Shown: piece after piece, positions 54,004 to 64,000 of the stretch
How the letters are laid out: every line of letters begins with the position of its first letter
Position numbering within the stretch: position 1 is the stretch's first letter
Assembly (NCBI RefSeq): GCF_024679095.1
Contig: NC_066518.1
Location: forward strand, 3,513,610-3,577,609
Direction of reading: 5' to 3'
DNA from: Eriocheir sinensis
Lineage: Eukaryota; Arthropoda; Malacostraca; Decapoda; Varunidae
Length of the DNA: 64,000 nucleotides
Position numbers and translations under genes: made by a program
The notes under the pieces: generated by a model
Database searches by the model: none
What the model was told of the DNA's origin: nothing
What the model saw: only the letters and a program-made list of their open reading frames with translations

Positions 54004-54934
54004 TTTTGAGCGCTCTGCAACATTAACACACATCATGCAACCATGTACTACACCTCCCTCCCATCCCTCCCCCTACCAGGTCCCCTTATCACGCTCCCCT
54101 CCCCCCCCCCCCCTTTACGTAGGTCTTCTTTCCCTGCTCACAAGGAAGCAGGTCGCTGTACAGTAGCACAATTTCTCTTGCTTATACCGCACGCCTGTAG
54201 TGAGCGACTCGTGCACGCCCACCCAGACACACGCTGGCGCCAAACACACATCGTCCGTCCTAAGGTGCAATATACCTAATCTCTCTCTTTTACTCATTCT
54301 CTTTTCACACACTAACATCCATCCTCTCTTCCGCTCTCTCTGTCTTTTCTCTGTCTGTAACTCTTGAATGTTGTCTTATGATTCTTTTTTTCATTTAACT
54401 CTTGAATGTTGAATGTAACTCTTGAATGCTGTCTAATGATTCTTTTTTCATTTAACACTTATCATCTTCCATTCTAAAGTCTGCTTCCGTGTAGTGCGCC
54501 AATGTGTCTTACTGAACAACGTAAGCTTCATGCACTTCATCCCCTCAAATAGCTGCTAATGCTCCAGCCTTCCACACTTATACCCATTCATCTTTTTGCG
54601 CTTTGATGTATTTGAATGTGATGTCATGACTGATTACGATAACATCCATCAAGCTGCTTCCAGTTATGGCAGAAACAATGAATACATAAGTGAGGCCGAC
54701 GCCATGTTTCAGCCTCCCACTTAAGTCAAGAGGCTCTAAATTTTTCGCCCTACCTATTTCAGGCTTGGATTGAGACTTGCTGAAGAGATTGGAAAACATT
54801 TTATTTTTGAGAGAACACTGTCAAATTTATTACACGTGATCTGAACTATAATAGAAATGAAAAATCAGGAAATGTGAAATGATACTGAAAATAGGAAGTT
54901 CGCAAAATGACGGCTTTGAGGTACGAGACGCCTA
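54004..54934. other. Unassigned sequence with a small duplication
   Basis: AACTCTTGAATG with GTCTTATGATTCTTTTTT recurs within 54358-54460 (period about 64 bp). No gene supported. Confidence 0.45.
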
Positions 54935-55055
54935 TTTTTGGGTCCACGAAAGAGCTAGTGCACTTGCTAGCGATAGAGGACTCGATCGTGTCCTGGAGCG
55001 CGATCGAGTCCTCTATCGCTATTGCAAATGCACTAGCTCGGAGGGGACCTAAAAT
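54935..55055. mobile_element. Hairpin-like miniature element (121-bp near-palindrome)
   Basis: The outer arms TTTTTGGGTCC and GGACCTAAAAT pair. Middle arms GAGCTAGTGCACTTGC and GCAAATGCACTAGCTC pair. Inner arms 54970-54988 (GCGATAGAGGACTCGATCG) and 55001-55019 are perfect complements around a 12-bp loop. Almost the whole element is stem. It has no ORF, and the target duplication is unclear. Confidence 0.65.
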
Positions 55056-55643
55056 TATTCACTACAAGAAGAAATGGCCCTGTTGGTGTTCTATCATGAT
55101 GTTTCAAATCTATTACAGTGACATCCTTATTTTTACTACGATTATTTCTATGTAGATAAAATATTTCGATCAGTAATGCAACAATTCTAAAATAGAGGTC
55201 TGATTTCGGTCCTATTGTAAAGGCCACAAAAGTGAAATAAGCACATTACTCTAGATTTGAAATAGCTGACTGTATAACATAGTCGCCTTAGTGGCCCGTA
55301 GCAGTTCTGTGCTTGAGGCTGAGTACACTAACCATGGAGACACGTTAACCAACCTTTGTTGAATGATGGTTGGCCAGAAAACATCCCAACAATCACTATG
55401 CTAACCTTGTGTTCTCTATTGCCTCCTCCTTGGCCTCAAACCTGCAGCTTTTGTATTTTTTTATGATACATAGCACCAAGTATCTATTTGTCTGATGCTC
55501 TGAGTAAGTCGGTGTTCCCTATCAGGCTGCTTGCGACTACTGCTCCCACTGTTATTAAGAGAGTTCAGGCAGAGCGAGTAAATGATCTCTTCCATCTCAC
55601 TCAACTCTGTGTGACCAGACACCGGGAAGTTCTCTCTTCAAAT

Positions 55644-55650
<7 letters not shown>
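55056..55650. other. Unassigned sequence
   Basis: Nothing recognised. Confidence 0.4.

Positions 55651-55709
<59 letters not shown>
55651..55709. repeat. (CA)n microsatellite
   Basis: About 29 CA units ending at the SINE head. Confidence 0.97.
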
Positions 55710-55710
<1 letters not shown>

Positions 55711-55967
55711 CGTTCCGTAGCTCAGTGGTTCAAACCTCTGCGCTTGCCAGGCCTCGCTGCCTGACAGGCGGAGGTTCGAGCCCCGATCAGGCCGGATTTT
55801 TCTGCTGACATGGAGCGGTTACTGTCCCCCCTTGAGCAAGGGGGATGGGTTGCGTGGTGTGTGGAGGTCCTGGCAGTACCCAGAGATCGACTATAATGAG
55901 CTTACTCGGGTCGGAAGGGTAGTTGCTGGTGAATAATACACACACATACACACAAACACACACAAAA
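55711..55967 (+). mobile_element. tRNA-derived SINE, plus orientation
   Basis: A tRNA-like head carries an A box (TAGCTCAGTGGTT, 55718-55730) and a B box (GGTTCGAGCC, 55773-55782). The T-arm folds (CGGAG GTTCGAG CCCCG), but the D-stem and acceptor stem do not pair, so it is not a functional tRNA. The body matches the copy at 46947: CCTTGAGCAAGGGGGATGG, CCCAGAGATCGACTA and GGGTAGTTGCTGGTGA. It ends in an imperfect (CA)n tail at 55938-55967. Confidence 0.85.
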
Positions 55968-56447
55968 AATATGACGGTAAGTTTCCCAGGCGAACAACAT
56001 GGAGGAAACGCACTGATAAAAACGTAATAGATTTTCTCCATCACAAAGAAAACATAAAAAGGAAAATCTTGCAATCAAAACCCTGCTATGTAGTACAACG
56101 CAGCTCATCCCTTTCTTGGGCAACAAACACAACGATGCACGAATGGAAACTACTGACCTCAAATAAGCTTCCTTTTTGCTAATTACAATCAATTTTCGAA
56201 GACAACTCCGTATACATGCACGTGGAATTCCTACAAAGGGGGCGCAGCAGAGGAGACAAAGGGCCGAGTGCATGGGAGCTGCGTGCCTTGATTGCATTAC
56301 GAATTCTCATTGTTGACATAGAGAGACCCGGAAGTGTGCTCCTTTCTGACTGAACATCACATTAATCAGAGTTCCTTAGGCAGGCAGCTTTTTTTACTTT
56401 TCGAGCCAATAAATCGCTTCACATACCACATTGTAAACATCTGCATT
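55968..56447. other. Unassigned sequence
   Basis: Nothing recognised. Confidence 0.4.
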
Positions 56448-56660
56448 ATGAGGTTATTTCCAGTCAGTTTTATAGTTTTCCTCCTGATTGTAATGGTGAC
56501 GAATGATGGGAAAGTGGAAAGTGGTGATGTGTTTCAAATGACATATACGACGGTGCGGGAAAGGGGCAGGGGAAGGGAGATGGGCGGGGCAGGGGCAGGG
56601 GGCTGTATGTCATCCTCATTACAGCCCTACGTCGGTATTCTTGAACGCTTCCATCTCTAA
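56448..56660 (+). CDS. Weak candidate small secreted-peptide ORF
   Basis: 70 codons starting MRLFPVSFIVFLLIVMVTND, a textbook signal-peptide profile (Arg, 13 hydrophobic residues, polar turn). The middle is Gly/Arg-rich from a G-rich tract, and the last eleven codons lie in the MITE that follows. Parts of the same sequence recur as diverged repeats near 56860 and 56985, which argues against a real gene. Confidence 0.15.
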   Translation: MRLFPVSFIVFLLIVMVTNDGKVESGDVFQMTYTTVRERGRGREMGGAGAGGCMSSSLQPYVGILERFHL

Positions 56661-56852
56661 CATCAACTATTTCCAAAGGCCAAAAAGGAGATCAATCGGG
56701 TTCTAAGGAGTGGTTTCTTTGATTCATGGTACAGAGGAAGAGTTGAACTAGCACCAGGGTCATTCAACTACCCCTGAAAATGCTCACAGCTCCTACGAAA
56801 GCCTTGCCAAATATGTGAGTTTGGGGGCAGAAATGTTTAAGAATATGGCCCC
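56630..56852. mobile_element. Harbinger-like MITE, copy 1
   Basis: A 223-bp element. The left end GGTATTCTTGAACGCTTC pairs with the right end, which reads GGGGCCATATTCTTAAACAT on the opposite strand. The terminus resembles GGGCCGTATTC-type PIF/Harbinger ends. Interior text (CATCAACTATTTC, AAAGG, GATCAATC, CACCAGGGTCAT) is shared with the copy at 63839. No target duplication is clear. Confidence 0.7.
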
Positions 56853-57260
56853 TCAACTTTGCCTCATTCTTACACTTACTAATATGACACTGTAGGAAGG
56901 GGCATGGACGGAGCTGAGGGTTGAAGGTCCGTCTGTGTCATGCCTATTATACCCTCAACTTCTTCATTTTGTTTCATTCTTGATCTTACTTATATGACGG
57001 TGTGGGACGGGAGAGGGGGTGATAGGAGGAAGGACTGAGAGTTTGGAATGAGGAGGGAAGGAAACGGAGGGAGGGAAAGGGGAAAGGGAATCAGAAAGGG
57101 GAAAGGGGAGAGAAGGGGGAAGGGATTGATAGATATTGGGACAGGAGAGGGGATGATAGGGGGAAGAGCTGAGAGTTTGGAATGAGGAGGGAAGGAAACG
57201 GAGGGAGGGAAAGGGGAAAGGGAAGAGAAGGGGGAAGGGATTGATAGAGTGGTCAGAAAG
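56853..57260. repeat. Diverged tandem repeats, 134-bp period
   Basis: GCTGAGAGTTTGGAATGAGG-type text occurs near 57034 and 57168, with GGAGGGAAGGAAACGGAGGG in both units. The first unit carries an extra AGAAAGGGGAAAGG segment. ATATGACGGTGTGGGA relatives occur before and after the MITE. Confidence 0.8.
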
Positions 57261-57697
57261 GGCTTTACAGAACGTCCGCCATCCCTATCTTAAACTCAAC
57301 ATCTAAATTTTGTCTTATCTCATCTCCTCCATCTTTTACCTCTTATCAATCAGTCATACCTAACCTTAACCTGACCTTTAAACATAACATTAGCACCCTT
57401 TAAATTCCACCCCAGCACCTCGTAGCCTCCAACCCAAGTTTGTCTTAGTACGCCAACCCATAACAGCTCCACCGCAGTATCTCACGCGCTCAACCCCCAA
57501 ACCCCAGCTCAGCACCCCTTCCTGCAGGCCAGCCCCAGCCCGCGACAACCGTCTCTTGAGAGTGAAAGGGAAGGCAAGTCACCTGAACTAATCTTGGTGG
57601 TGTGTGAGCCCGCCGTGACGCCGTGTGTGCGACGCCCCAGATAACAGTTTGCCACGCTTTCTACCTCCTCCCTCACGTCCCAACCATCTGTTCTTTT
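57261..57697. other. Unassigned sequence
   Basis: Nothing recognised. Confidence 0.4.
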
Positions 57698-57881
57698 CCC
57701 CCCCCCCCCCCCCCCCCTTTCCCTCCTCTCTCTTCCTCTCTCTCTCTCTTCTTTCCTCTCTGACTCACTCACTCACTCGCTCACTCATTCAGTCATTTAT
57801 TCATGTTTTTTTTCCTTGTTCTTGTTCTCTTAATCCTCCTCCTCCTCCTCCTCTTACTACTACCACTACTATTACTACTAT

Positions 57882-57921
<40 letters not shown>
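57698..57921. repeat. C run, (TC)n, (ACTC)n, (CTC)n and (CTA)n series
   Basis: 20 C at 57698-57717, short TC and ACTC blocks, CTC at 57836-57852 and CTA at 57855-57921. Confidence 0.93.
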
Positions 57922-57922
<1 letters not shown>

Positions 57923-58738
57923 TTAATATCGCTACTCTCTCCGCATTTTCCTTTTCCTCTTTTAAATTCGCTTTTCGTCCTTCCCTTGTTCTTTCGCCCC
58001 CAATCTCATTACAAACACAATTATCTTTTACTCTTTTACATCCTCACTATCCTCTATCCCTTGCCTTCTTTACCATCCTTTATCCTCCATATTGTATTTA
58101 CCTGATTCTTGTTCTTCCTTGTTCCCTCTTCATCCGCTTCCTCATAACAAACACCCTCATCTCTTCCTCCTATACATTCTCAGCATCCACTAACTCTCCC
58201 TCCCTACCGCATCCTCTATCTTCGTTATTGTGTATATCTATTTAATTTTCTTCCTTGGTATCTTTTCGTCATTATCTTTTGCTCTTTTACATCCTTACTA
58301 TTCTCTGTCTCCCCTTTCTTATCCATCTTCTACCATTTTCTTTGCATATACCTGTTTCCTACCTTGCTGTCAGTACTAATTCACACCTGCGTCCCTCACC
58401 TCTGCGTCCCTCACCTACATACCTACATCTCCACCGGCGCTGAAGGTGTTCCCTGAGATCACCAGCAGATTTCTCGCACGTTTTCAGGCGGTCTAGTTAG
58501 CTGTGCCATTTTTTGTTTCCATTAAGCGTTATAGTGGTCGGAGCCTTGTTCGCATCGACGATTGAAGGCGATGAAGGGCGTGGGAAAGAAAAGCAGAGCA
58601 AGACGTTCTCTCGCTACCCCTCCCTCCTCTCTGTCTCTCTGTCTCTCTCTCTCTCTCTCCCCCAGCAGCCAAGGAAAGTCACTGGCGAGCTAACTAATAA
58701 GAGAAGAAATATTGCAGTTTTTCTCTTCCTCTTTTTGC
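57922..58738. other. Pyrimidine-rich sequence with a diverged repeat
   Basis: ATTATCTTTTGCTCTTTTACATCC (second copy near 58270) resembles ATTATCTTTTACTCTTTTACATCC near 58018, about 250 bp apart. No gene supported. Confidence 0.5.
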
Positions 58739-58974
58739 TTCTACTACTGCTACTACTACTACTACTATTACTACTACTGCTACCACTACTACTACGTCAG
58801 CCTCGGGAAGCCACGCCGTCAGCTGTTTAGTTAAGTGGACGCGATGGACACTATGAATTCAGTGTGAAGACTCTTTCTCTCTCCATAAGATCTGGAGTGG
58901 GAGGACTTCTTACATTTGTGTCTTGTGGGGTGGGGTGGGGGGAGGGGAGGCATCTCTCTCTCTTTCTCTTTCTT

Positions 58975-59042
<68 letters not shown>
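58739..59042. repeat. (CTA)n and (TC)n arrays
   Basis: CTA triplets at 58739-58797 and about 33 TC units at 58977-59042, followed by a short ATAGATA tract. Confidence 0.93.
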
Positions 59043-59045
<3 letters not shown>

Positions 59046-59289
59046 AAATAGATAAATAGATAGATAAATAGATAGCAAGATAACCAGTTGGATAGATTCT
59101 TATCACTGAAGAAGCAGATTAAGGTTAAGGATATCTTCACACACATGACAAGCAGAAATTTATTGTGAAATTTAACAAAGAAGGAGCTCACTTTGTTGGA
59201 TAGAAAGTCTCGTTACTGAGGAAGCATTTATGCCACTGAAGCTACAACTGTAAAAAAATAAATTAGTTCACTATGGTATCCCTTCTTTT

Positions 59290-60020
59290 TCCTCACCTTC
59301 CTCTTTGAATCTCCATGTTGTAATGATGTTGTCTTTGCTTAGGTTTACGGGCACAATGTTGGTACCTTAAAAATATACAACACGGGTTTTCATGATTTTT
59401 ATCCATTTTTTGTAATTTTCTTCATCTCTCTCTTTGAATCTCCATGTTGCAATGATGTTCTCTTTGCTTAGGTTTACAGGCACAATGTTGGTACCTTAAA
59501 AATATACAACACGGGTTTTCATGACTTCTCCTTCTTATTTCTAAACTAAAAGGTTGACTGTTGCATGGTAGAGTTTTCAATGATTCCTTCCCATTTCCTC
59601 TCACCTTCCCTCAATTCCAGCTAAGAGGGATAATATCAGTTTCTTATAAACAACATTGAACTTTTAAACCCTTTCTTCAGTATAGCAGAAAAGCAGAATG
59701 TTGCTTCTATGCTACATGATGTTGGCTTTATTATGATTTCTTACATTTTCCAGTTCATTTGAGGGGCAGAATGTTATATTTTTTTTCTGGTAACAAAATC
59801 CAGGCTAATTTAGTGCTTTCTTTAATTCTCCCTCTATTTGAGAAATGCTGTTTTGTCTCAACTAACGGAATGCAGGTTTTAAATGACTTCTCTCACTTTC
59901 CCCGCCCCCGCCTCCAGCTAAGTTATTATGTTCCTTCTTTACAGTGGGCAGCAGGTTTTTAATGGTTTCTTTCTCTTTTTTTTCTTCCCCAGCTGAGTTT
60001 ATCGACAAACTGGTGTTTTC
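59290..60020. repeat. Degenerate tandem array, clearest unit 129 bp
   Basis: CTTTGAATCTCCATGTTG starts at 59303 and 59432. GTTGGTACCTTAAAAATATA is identical in both units. Downstream, decayed units repeat GGCAGAATGTT, CAGGTTTTnAATG and TTCCCCAGCTAAG-like blocks at irregular 75-165 bp spacing. Confidence 0.7.
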
Positions 60021-60395
60021 CAGGGCGGGGCGTTGATCCCCCCCTGATTGATTTTCCACGGGTTTTTACTCAGCTTTCATGATAGCATTGACTCATTTAT
60101 TAGACCCGCTGCCAGCATAAATCGATCTGTCAGTGAGAGCAGGACCGGAGCGCCCCGTTGGCTGGGCCGTGGCAGGGTGACAGGGTCGAGCAAGGTTCTC
60201 CATCACCCGCGTCCCGTCGACAGCTCCTCATCGCTCTCTGTCACTCCATCACGCTGTTTCGTTTCTGGGTAATCGCCGTCACACGCACGAGGCATCATGG
60301 ACCCGCTCACACGCTTTCCGTAGCCACAGGTTTGCTCTCGTGACGCCCTGTAATGATGGCTCTTGACAGCAGCACCACCACGATCACCACCACCA
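60021..60395. other. Unassigned sequence
   Basis: Nothing recognised. Confidence 0.4.
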
Positions 60396-60436
60396 ACAAC
60401 AAGAACTACTACTATTACTACTACTACTACTGCCCA

Positions 60437-60474
<38 letters not shown>

Positions 60475-60520
60475 TTACTTCTACTACTACTACTACTACT
60501 ACTACGACTACTACTACTCA
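60396..60520. repeat. (CTA)n trinucleotide array
   Basis: About 40 TAC/CTA units with a few interruptions. One frame reads poly-Tyr, another poly-Thr. Confidence 0.95.
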
Positions 60521-61179
60521 TCTCATATTATTCCATTTCTTCTTATATATCACATTTATCCCAAGAAAAATCAAAGAACTCTGAAACTCGAAGATACCGT
60601 CATTCTATAAATACTGTAATGACACGCAAGCTATCTACGGAAACTTCAAAGGTACATATTTCAATGGAGTATCGTTTTATTTTTCAGTGTCGTCTTCCTC
60701 CAATTCCATACACTGACCCGCCAAGCTGCCCCTGACACAAAACCGTTCACAGGGAGTTTGTCCTCAATGACTCTCGCTGGCTCTTGCTACTTAACCTGAC
60801 GTGGAAGTCAATATCCTTATATATAAAGAAGTTTTGTCTCTGTGCCAAGTCAACTGTGTGTGTGTGTGGGGGGGAGAGGGGCACTTAAGTTCCCGAGACT
60901 ACTTGCTCATACATAATTACTGAGTCGCTGAGGGCTGTCTTGGCGGCTTCGATCAAGGTTCATTTTTTAGCTATCCAGCATAACGAGACCACAGCATCAC
61001 ATTAGTATAACACCCCTGACCCCGCGCAACGTACAGACTCTTGCCCTACTTACGAACATTAACCTAACTCGCTTTGTCTTTAAATTATTGCTTTCCTTAC
61101 TCTGACATGTGTGAGGTGTGTTGTGGGTTTATTGACGGCATGAATGAAGTATGAAATGAAATGACTAGGATGAAGCTTC
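60521..61179. other. Unassigned sequence
   Basis: CTTATATATAAAGAAGTTTTGTCTCTGTG at 60817-60845 resembles the ends of some non-autonomous arthropod elements but has no partner in the window. Confidence 0.35.
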
Positions 61180-61296
61180 TTTTTTTTTTTTTTTACAGCA
61201 GAGGAGACAGTGCAAGGGCGTAAAAAAAAAAAAAATGAAAAAAAGCCCGCTACTTACTGCTCCTAAATAGAGTAGAGTGCCCAAAAAGATAAATCA
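61180..61296 (+). repeat. Dispersed family A, copy 5
   Basis: T run, ACAGCAGAGGAGACAGTGCA, AGGGCG, A-rich spacer, GCCCGCTACTTACTGCTCCT, AGAGTGCCC, AAATCA. Nearly identical in the conserved blocks to the copy at 7755, which suggests fairly recent dispersal. Confidence 0.85.
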
Positions 61297-61720
61297 GTTT
61301 CGGGAGGAGAGAGATGAATAAAAAAAAAGGTATATTTACATGAACTAGGTAAGTATGCCACTCCATTTTCCTAACAAGTGTGTATCTTTAACTAATCCAC
61401 GAACCAGTCTGTCCTCTCTTTTACTCATGCTATATATGACTGGTAGATGCTGGGAAAGGTTGAATCTTACTGGGAATCGGTGGCTCAGCGTAGGTGGGGT
61501 GTAATGTACTTGCGGTAATGGTATAAAAAAAAGTATTATTGTAGTAGTACGTGCAGTGAATGATTGGGTAAGGGGTTAGGGAGGGTTAGTAAAGATGTGG
61601 CACGTAAACAGAAGCTGGTATGTGGCACAGAAGGAGTGGAACAGTGAGGTTGGCGAGGTGAGGTGTGGCTATTTTGCATGCAGGGTGAGGAGATGAAGAA
61701 GCGACGAGGGTGTGGAGGTG
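61297..61720. other. Unassigned sequence
   Basis: Nothing recognised. Confidence 0.4.
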
Positions 61721-61791
<71 letters not shown>

Positions 61792-61807
61792 ATAGATAGA
61801 TAAACAA

Positions 61808-61843
<36 letters not shown>
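61721..61843. repeat. (TG)n then (GA)n microsatellites
   Basis: About 34 TG units at 61721-61790, 20 bp of ATAGATA-type sequence, then about 16 GA units. Confidence 0.97.
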
Positions 61844-61845
<2 letters not shown>

Positions 61846-62403
61846 AATTAGTAGGTCATTAGGAAGTCACTGATTATAAATGTTGATATATACTCGGAGC
61901 GGATCATTAAGGAGACACCTGATTTATATTTATGCTAAGCGGCGGAGGCTTCGAAGACACATGGCGTAGCACAATAAATCAACAAGACTACACTCAAATT
62001 TATGCAGCAACAAAGCAAACCTGCAAAACAAGACTGAACACAACAAGAACAAAAACAAAAACAACAGAAGGAGGATGATGATGGTGATGAAGAGGAGGAG
62101 GAGGAGGAGCCAGGATATAATTCTTAACTTCCCTAAAATCAATTGCTAGAAGTCCTCATCGGGTGGAAGAGAGAAATGCACAAAAAATAACCTCCATCAT
62201 TACCAACGGAAGGAAAATCGATTCATATTCTTCCTGACTTAAATGCTTGCTGGCTCCTGCATTTAATCACTTCACGTTTGGTAACTCTAACGACAAACTA
62301 GACAAGCATTTCAAAATTAACAATGCATAACGCTGTGAGATCATCCCTTTTCATCACTGCATCCCGACATTACTTTTAGCCAAACACGGTAACCACCAGT
62401 AAT
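61844..62403. other. Unassigned sequence
   Basis: A short (GGA)n at 62092-62108. Nothing else. Confidence 0.4.
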
Positions 62404-62625
62404 GACCAACACCCTGTCACACTCCCTCACTCCCCTCACCATAAGTTAGCCCCTTCCTCTACCCTGTCATACCCTCCCTCACTCACTCTCCTCACCATAA
62501 GTTAGCCCCTTCCTCTACCCTGTCATACCCTCCCTCACTCACTCTCCTCACCATAAGTTAGCCCCTTCCTCTACCCTGTCATACCCTCCCTCACTCACTC
62601 TCCTCACCATCAGATAATCTCTTGC
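62404..62625. repeat. 56-bp tandem repeat, about 3.5 units
   Basis: ACCCTGTCATACCCTCCCTC recurs every 56 bp (62461, 62517, 62573), with CTCACCATAAGTTAGCCCCT between. The first unit lacks one CTCA. A related single unit sits at 63795-63838. Confidence 0.93.
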
Positions 62626-63263
62626 ACTACCCATCCGAAAATACAACCCAATGCAACTCTTGTGTATATGTAAGGTCTTGCTCAGCCTCCAACGAACACC
62701 TATCACTCAGGGCTCAAGACGCTCATCCTAACGGGTTCCTGAACACTCAGTAGCAGGAAAACTTGACAGAAACGAAAAGCAATCATTTACACACTAGACA
62801 AGCGTGGTTCTGTGTGTGTGCATCTTAAGCGAGTGAGTAGAGAAAGGCGCTACAATAAATTTCAAACAGGGGAGCCTTTAACAATGTGGTGGAATAGATT
62901 ATAGAATTTATGAAGAGAATTGTATATGGAGAATAAGCTTACATATAAAGGTAAATAACGATTCATAGAGGGAGAGATAGAGAGAGAATCCAGTTATTAA
63001 TTCAACGGTATGTAGAAAAATGACATAATTTACATACCTTTTCATTCTCAGAGATGCATGGGGATGATTTTACTAGTTTCTGAAAGAGAGAAAAATCTAT
63101 AGCTAGTAAAACCATTCTGTGATCGCCCGAGTCCGCCTCTCCTTATGCACGGCGAGTTTTATTGATAGTTAGAAAAGCGATTTACGTAAGTGCATATATA
63201 CTCCATGAAGGGAATGACGGATGTAAGCTGCAGGTCTAATCTATTTCATTATTTTTTTTCACA

Positions 63264-63265
<2 letters not shown>
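62626..63265. other. Unassigned sequence
   Basis: Nothing recognised. Confidence 0.4.
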
Positions 63266-63351
<86 letters not shown>

Positions 63352-63353
63352 GT

Positions 63354-63408
<55 letters not shown>
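63266..63408. repeat. Compound microsatellite (TC)n(TG)n
   Basis: About 42 TC units with TCTG interruptions near the end, switching at 63357 to about 26 TG units. Confidence 0.98.
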
Positions 63409-63410
<2 letters not shown>

Positions 63411-63838
63411 GTGTGGGAGTCGTGATCATCATTCAGTACTGCAGGGAACTCTCATACTGCATACTCCTACCCCCTACCGGTAATCGCTCCTTGTCAGCAT
63501 GAAAATCTTTTGACCTGGACGAGGTATGCTGTATGTGAGTGCGACGCTGCATGTGTTGATCATTGCGTCACCACATTCTCACCACTGCCTGCGTCATTAC
63601 CCTTCCCAAACTCTCTTCAAAAATAAAAGTGTGGATGTACGCTTTATCGCAATGCACGCTTCATAACCAGCGAATACACTGCTTTCCTCTTCACCTCACT
63701 ACGCCCCGCCACACCCCACGGCCCTCCCTGGCTCATTACCCTCCCCTACACCACTCTGTCACTCCACTTAATGCTTCCACACCACCAGTAACCACCAACA
63801 CCACTGTCATACTCCCTCACTCCCCTCACCATCAGTTA
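63409..63838. other. Unassigned sequence ending in a relative of the 56-bp repeat
   Basis: 63786-63838 (CCAGTAACCACCAACACC, CTCCCTCACTCCCCTCACCA, TCAGTTAG) matches the start of the array near 62396-62450. Confidence 0.55.
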
Positions 63839-64000
63839 GGACCGTATTTTAAGACACCATCGCATTTCACATCAACTATTTCTAAAGGTCAAAGAGGGGA
63901 TCAATCTGTTTTTCATGAGTGTTTTTTAAGGTTCATGGCACAGAAGAAGGGTCAAACTACCACCAGGGTCATAAAACAACCCCTGGAAAGGCCTACAGCT
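63839..64000. mobile_element. Harbinger-like MITE, copy 2 (cut by window edge)
   Basis: Starts GGACCGTATTTTAAGACACC right after TTA, a typical Harbinger target trinucleotide. It then follows copy 1 closely: CATCAACTATTTC, GATCAATC, CACCAGGGTCATAAAAC. The right end lies beyond the window. Confidence 0.7.

Noticed and set aside
55711..55797. Functional tRNA gene
   Set aside because: Good A and B boxes and T-arm, but the D-stem and acceptor stem do not pair. The sequence continues into a body shared with another copy, so it is a SINE head.
60817..60845. Helitron or similar element end
   Set aside because: Resemblance is limited to a generic TATATATAAA-TTTGTCT motif. No CTRR end, hairpin or second copy was seen.

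Overview
This is eukaryotic nuclear DNA from a gene-poor, repeat-dominated genome. The texture points to a decapod crustacean, probably a brachyuran crab. The grounds are the extreme density of long, pure (TG/CA)n, (TC/GA)n, (TA)n and trinucleotide arrays, a CR1-like LINE 3' end tailed by short TTCTTATG-type repeats, tRNA-derived SINEs with (CA)n tails, and a dispersed family carrying the motif GCCCGCTACTTACTGCTCCT. The organism is inferred from repeat style only. No operons, rRNA, CRISPR array or prokaryotic gene is present.

The only substantial intact protein gene is an intronless 331-residue Merlin/IS1595-like (ISXO2-type DDE) transposase at 1420-2415. It keeps an N-terminal zinc ribbon and an apparently complete D155/D239/E276 catalytic set. 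The only convincing host-gene piece is a 58-bp minus-strand exon at 15417-15474, with strong splice signals and a signal-peptide start; its other exons were not identified. A few further short ORFs (19506, 31042, 31907, 39185, 56448) are recorded as weak candidates. Most other long open frames are translations of microsatellites.

The window is best read as a record of repeat birth. (1) 0-9 kb: Merlin gene, two hAT-like miniature elements and three copies of a dispersed family. (2) 9.2-9.9 kb: a 69-bp satellite that is itself a dimer of about 34-35 bp halves. (3) 10-16 kb: diverged tandem duplications, purine-rich tracts and a paired direct/inverted duplication flanking the signal-peptide exon. 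(4) 18-23 kb: two more hAT-like MITEs, a 250-bp MITE with 72-bp terminal inverted repeats, and minisatellites. (5) 23-39 kb: sparse sequence with (CA)n, (AT)n and (TC)n arrays and a 5'-truncated CR1-like LINE. (6) 39-48 kb: a possible promoter with two CCAAT boxes, pyrimidine-rich tracts, several 135-175 bp duplications, a (TG)n/(CA)n inverted pair and a SINE. (7) 48-64 kb: more microsatellites, a 121-bp hairpin element, a second SINE, two copies of a Harbinger-like MITE and further tandem duplications.

The elements do not form a pathway. The connecting themes are non-autonomous DNA transposons, SINE tails adjoining microsatellites, and repeated local duplication of segments about 110-175 bp long.
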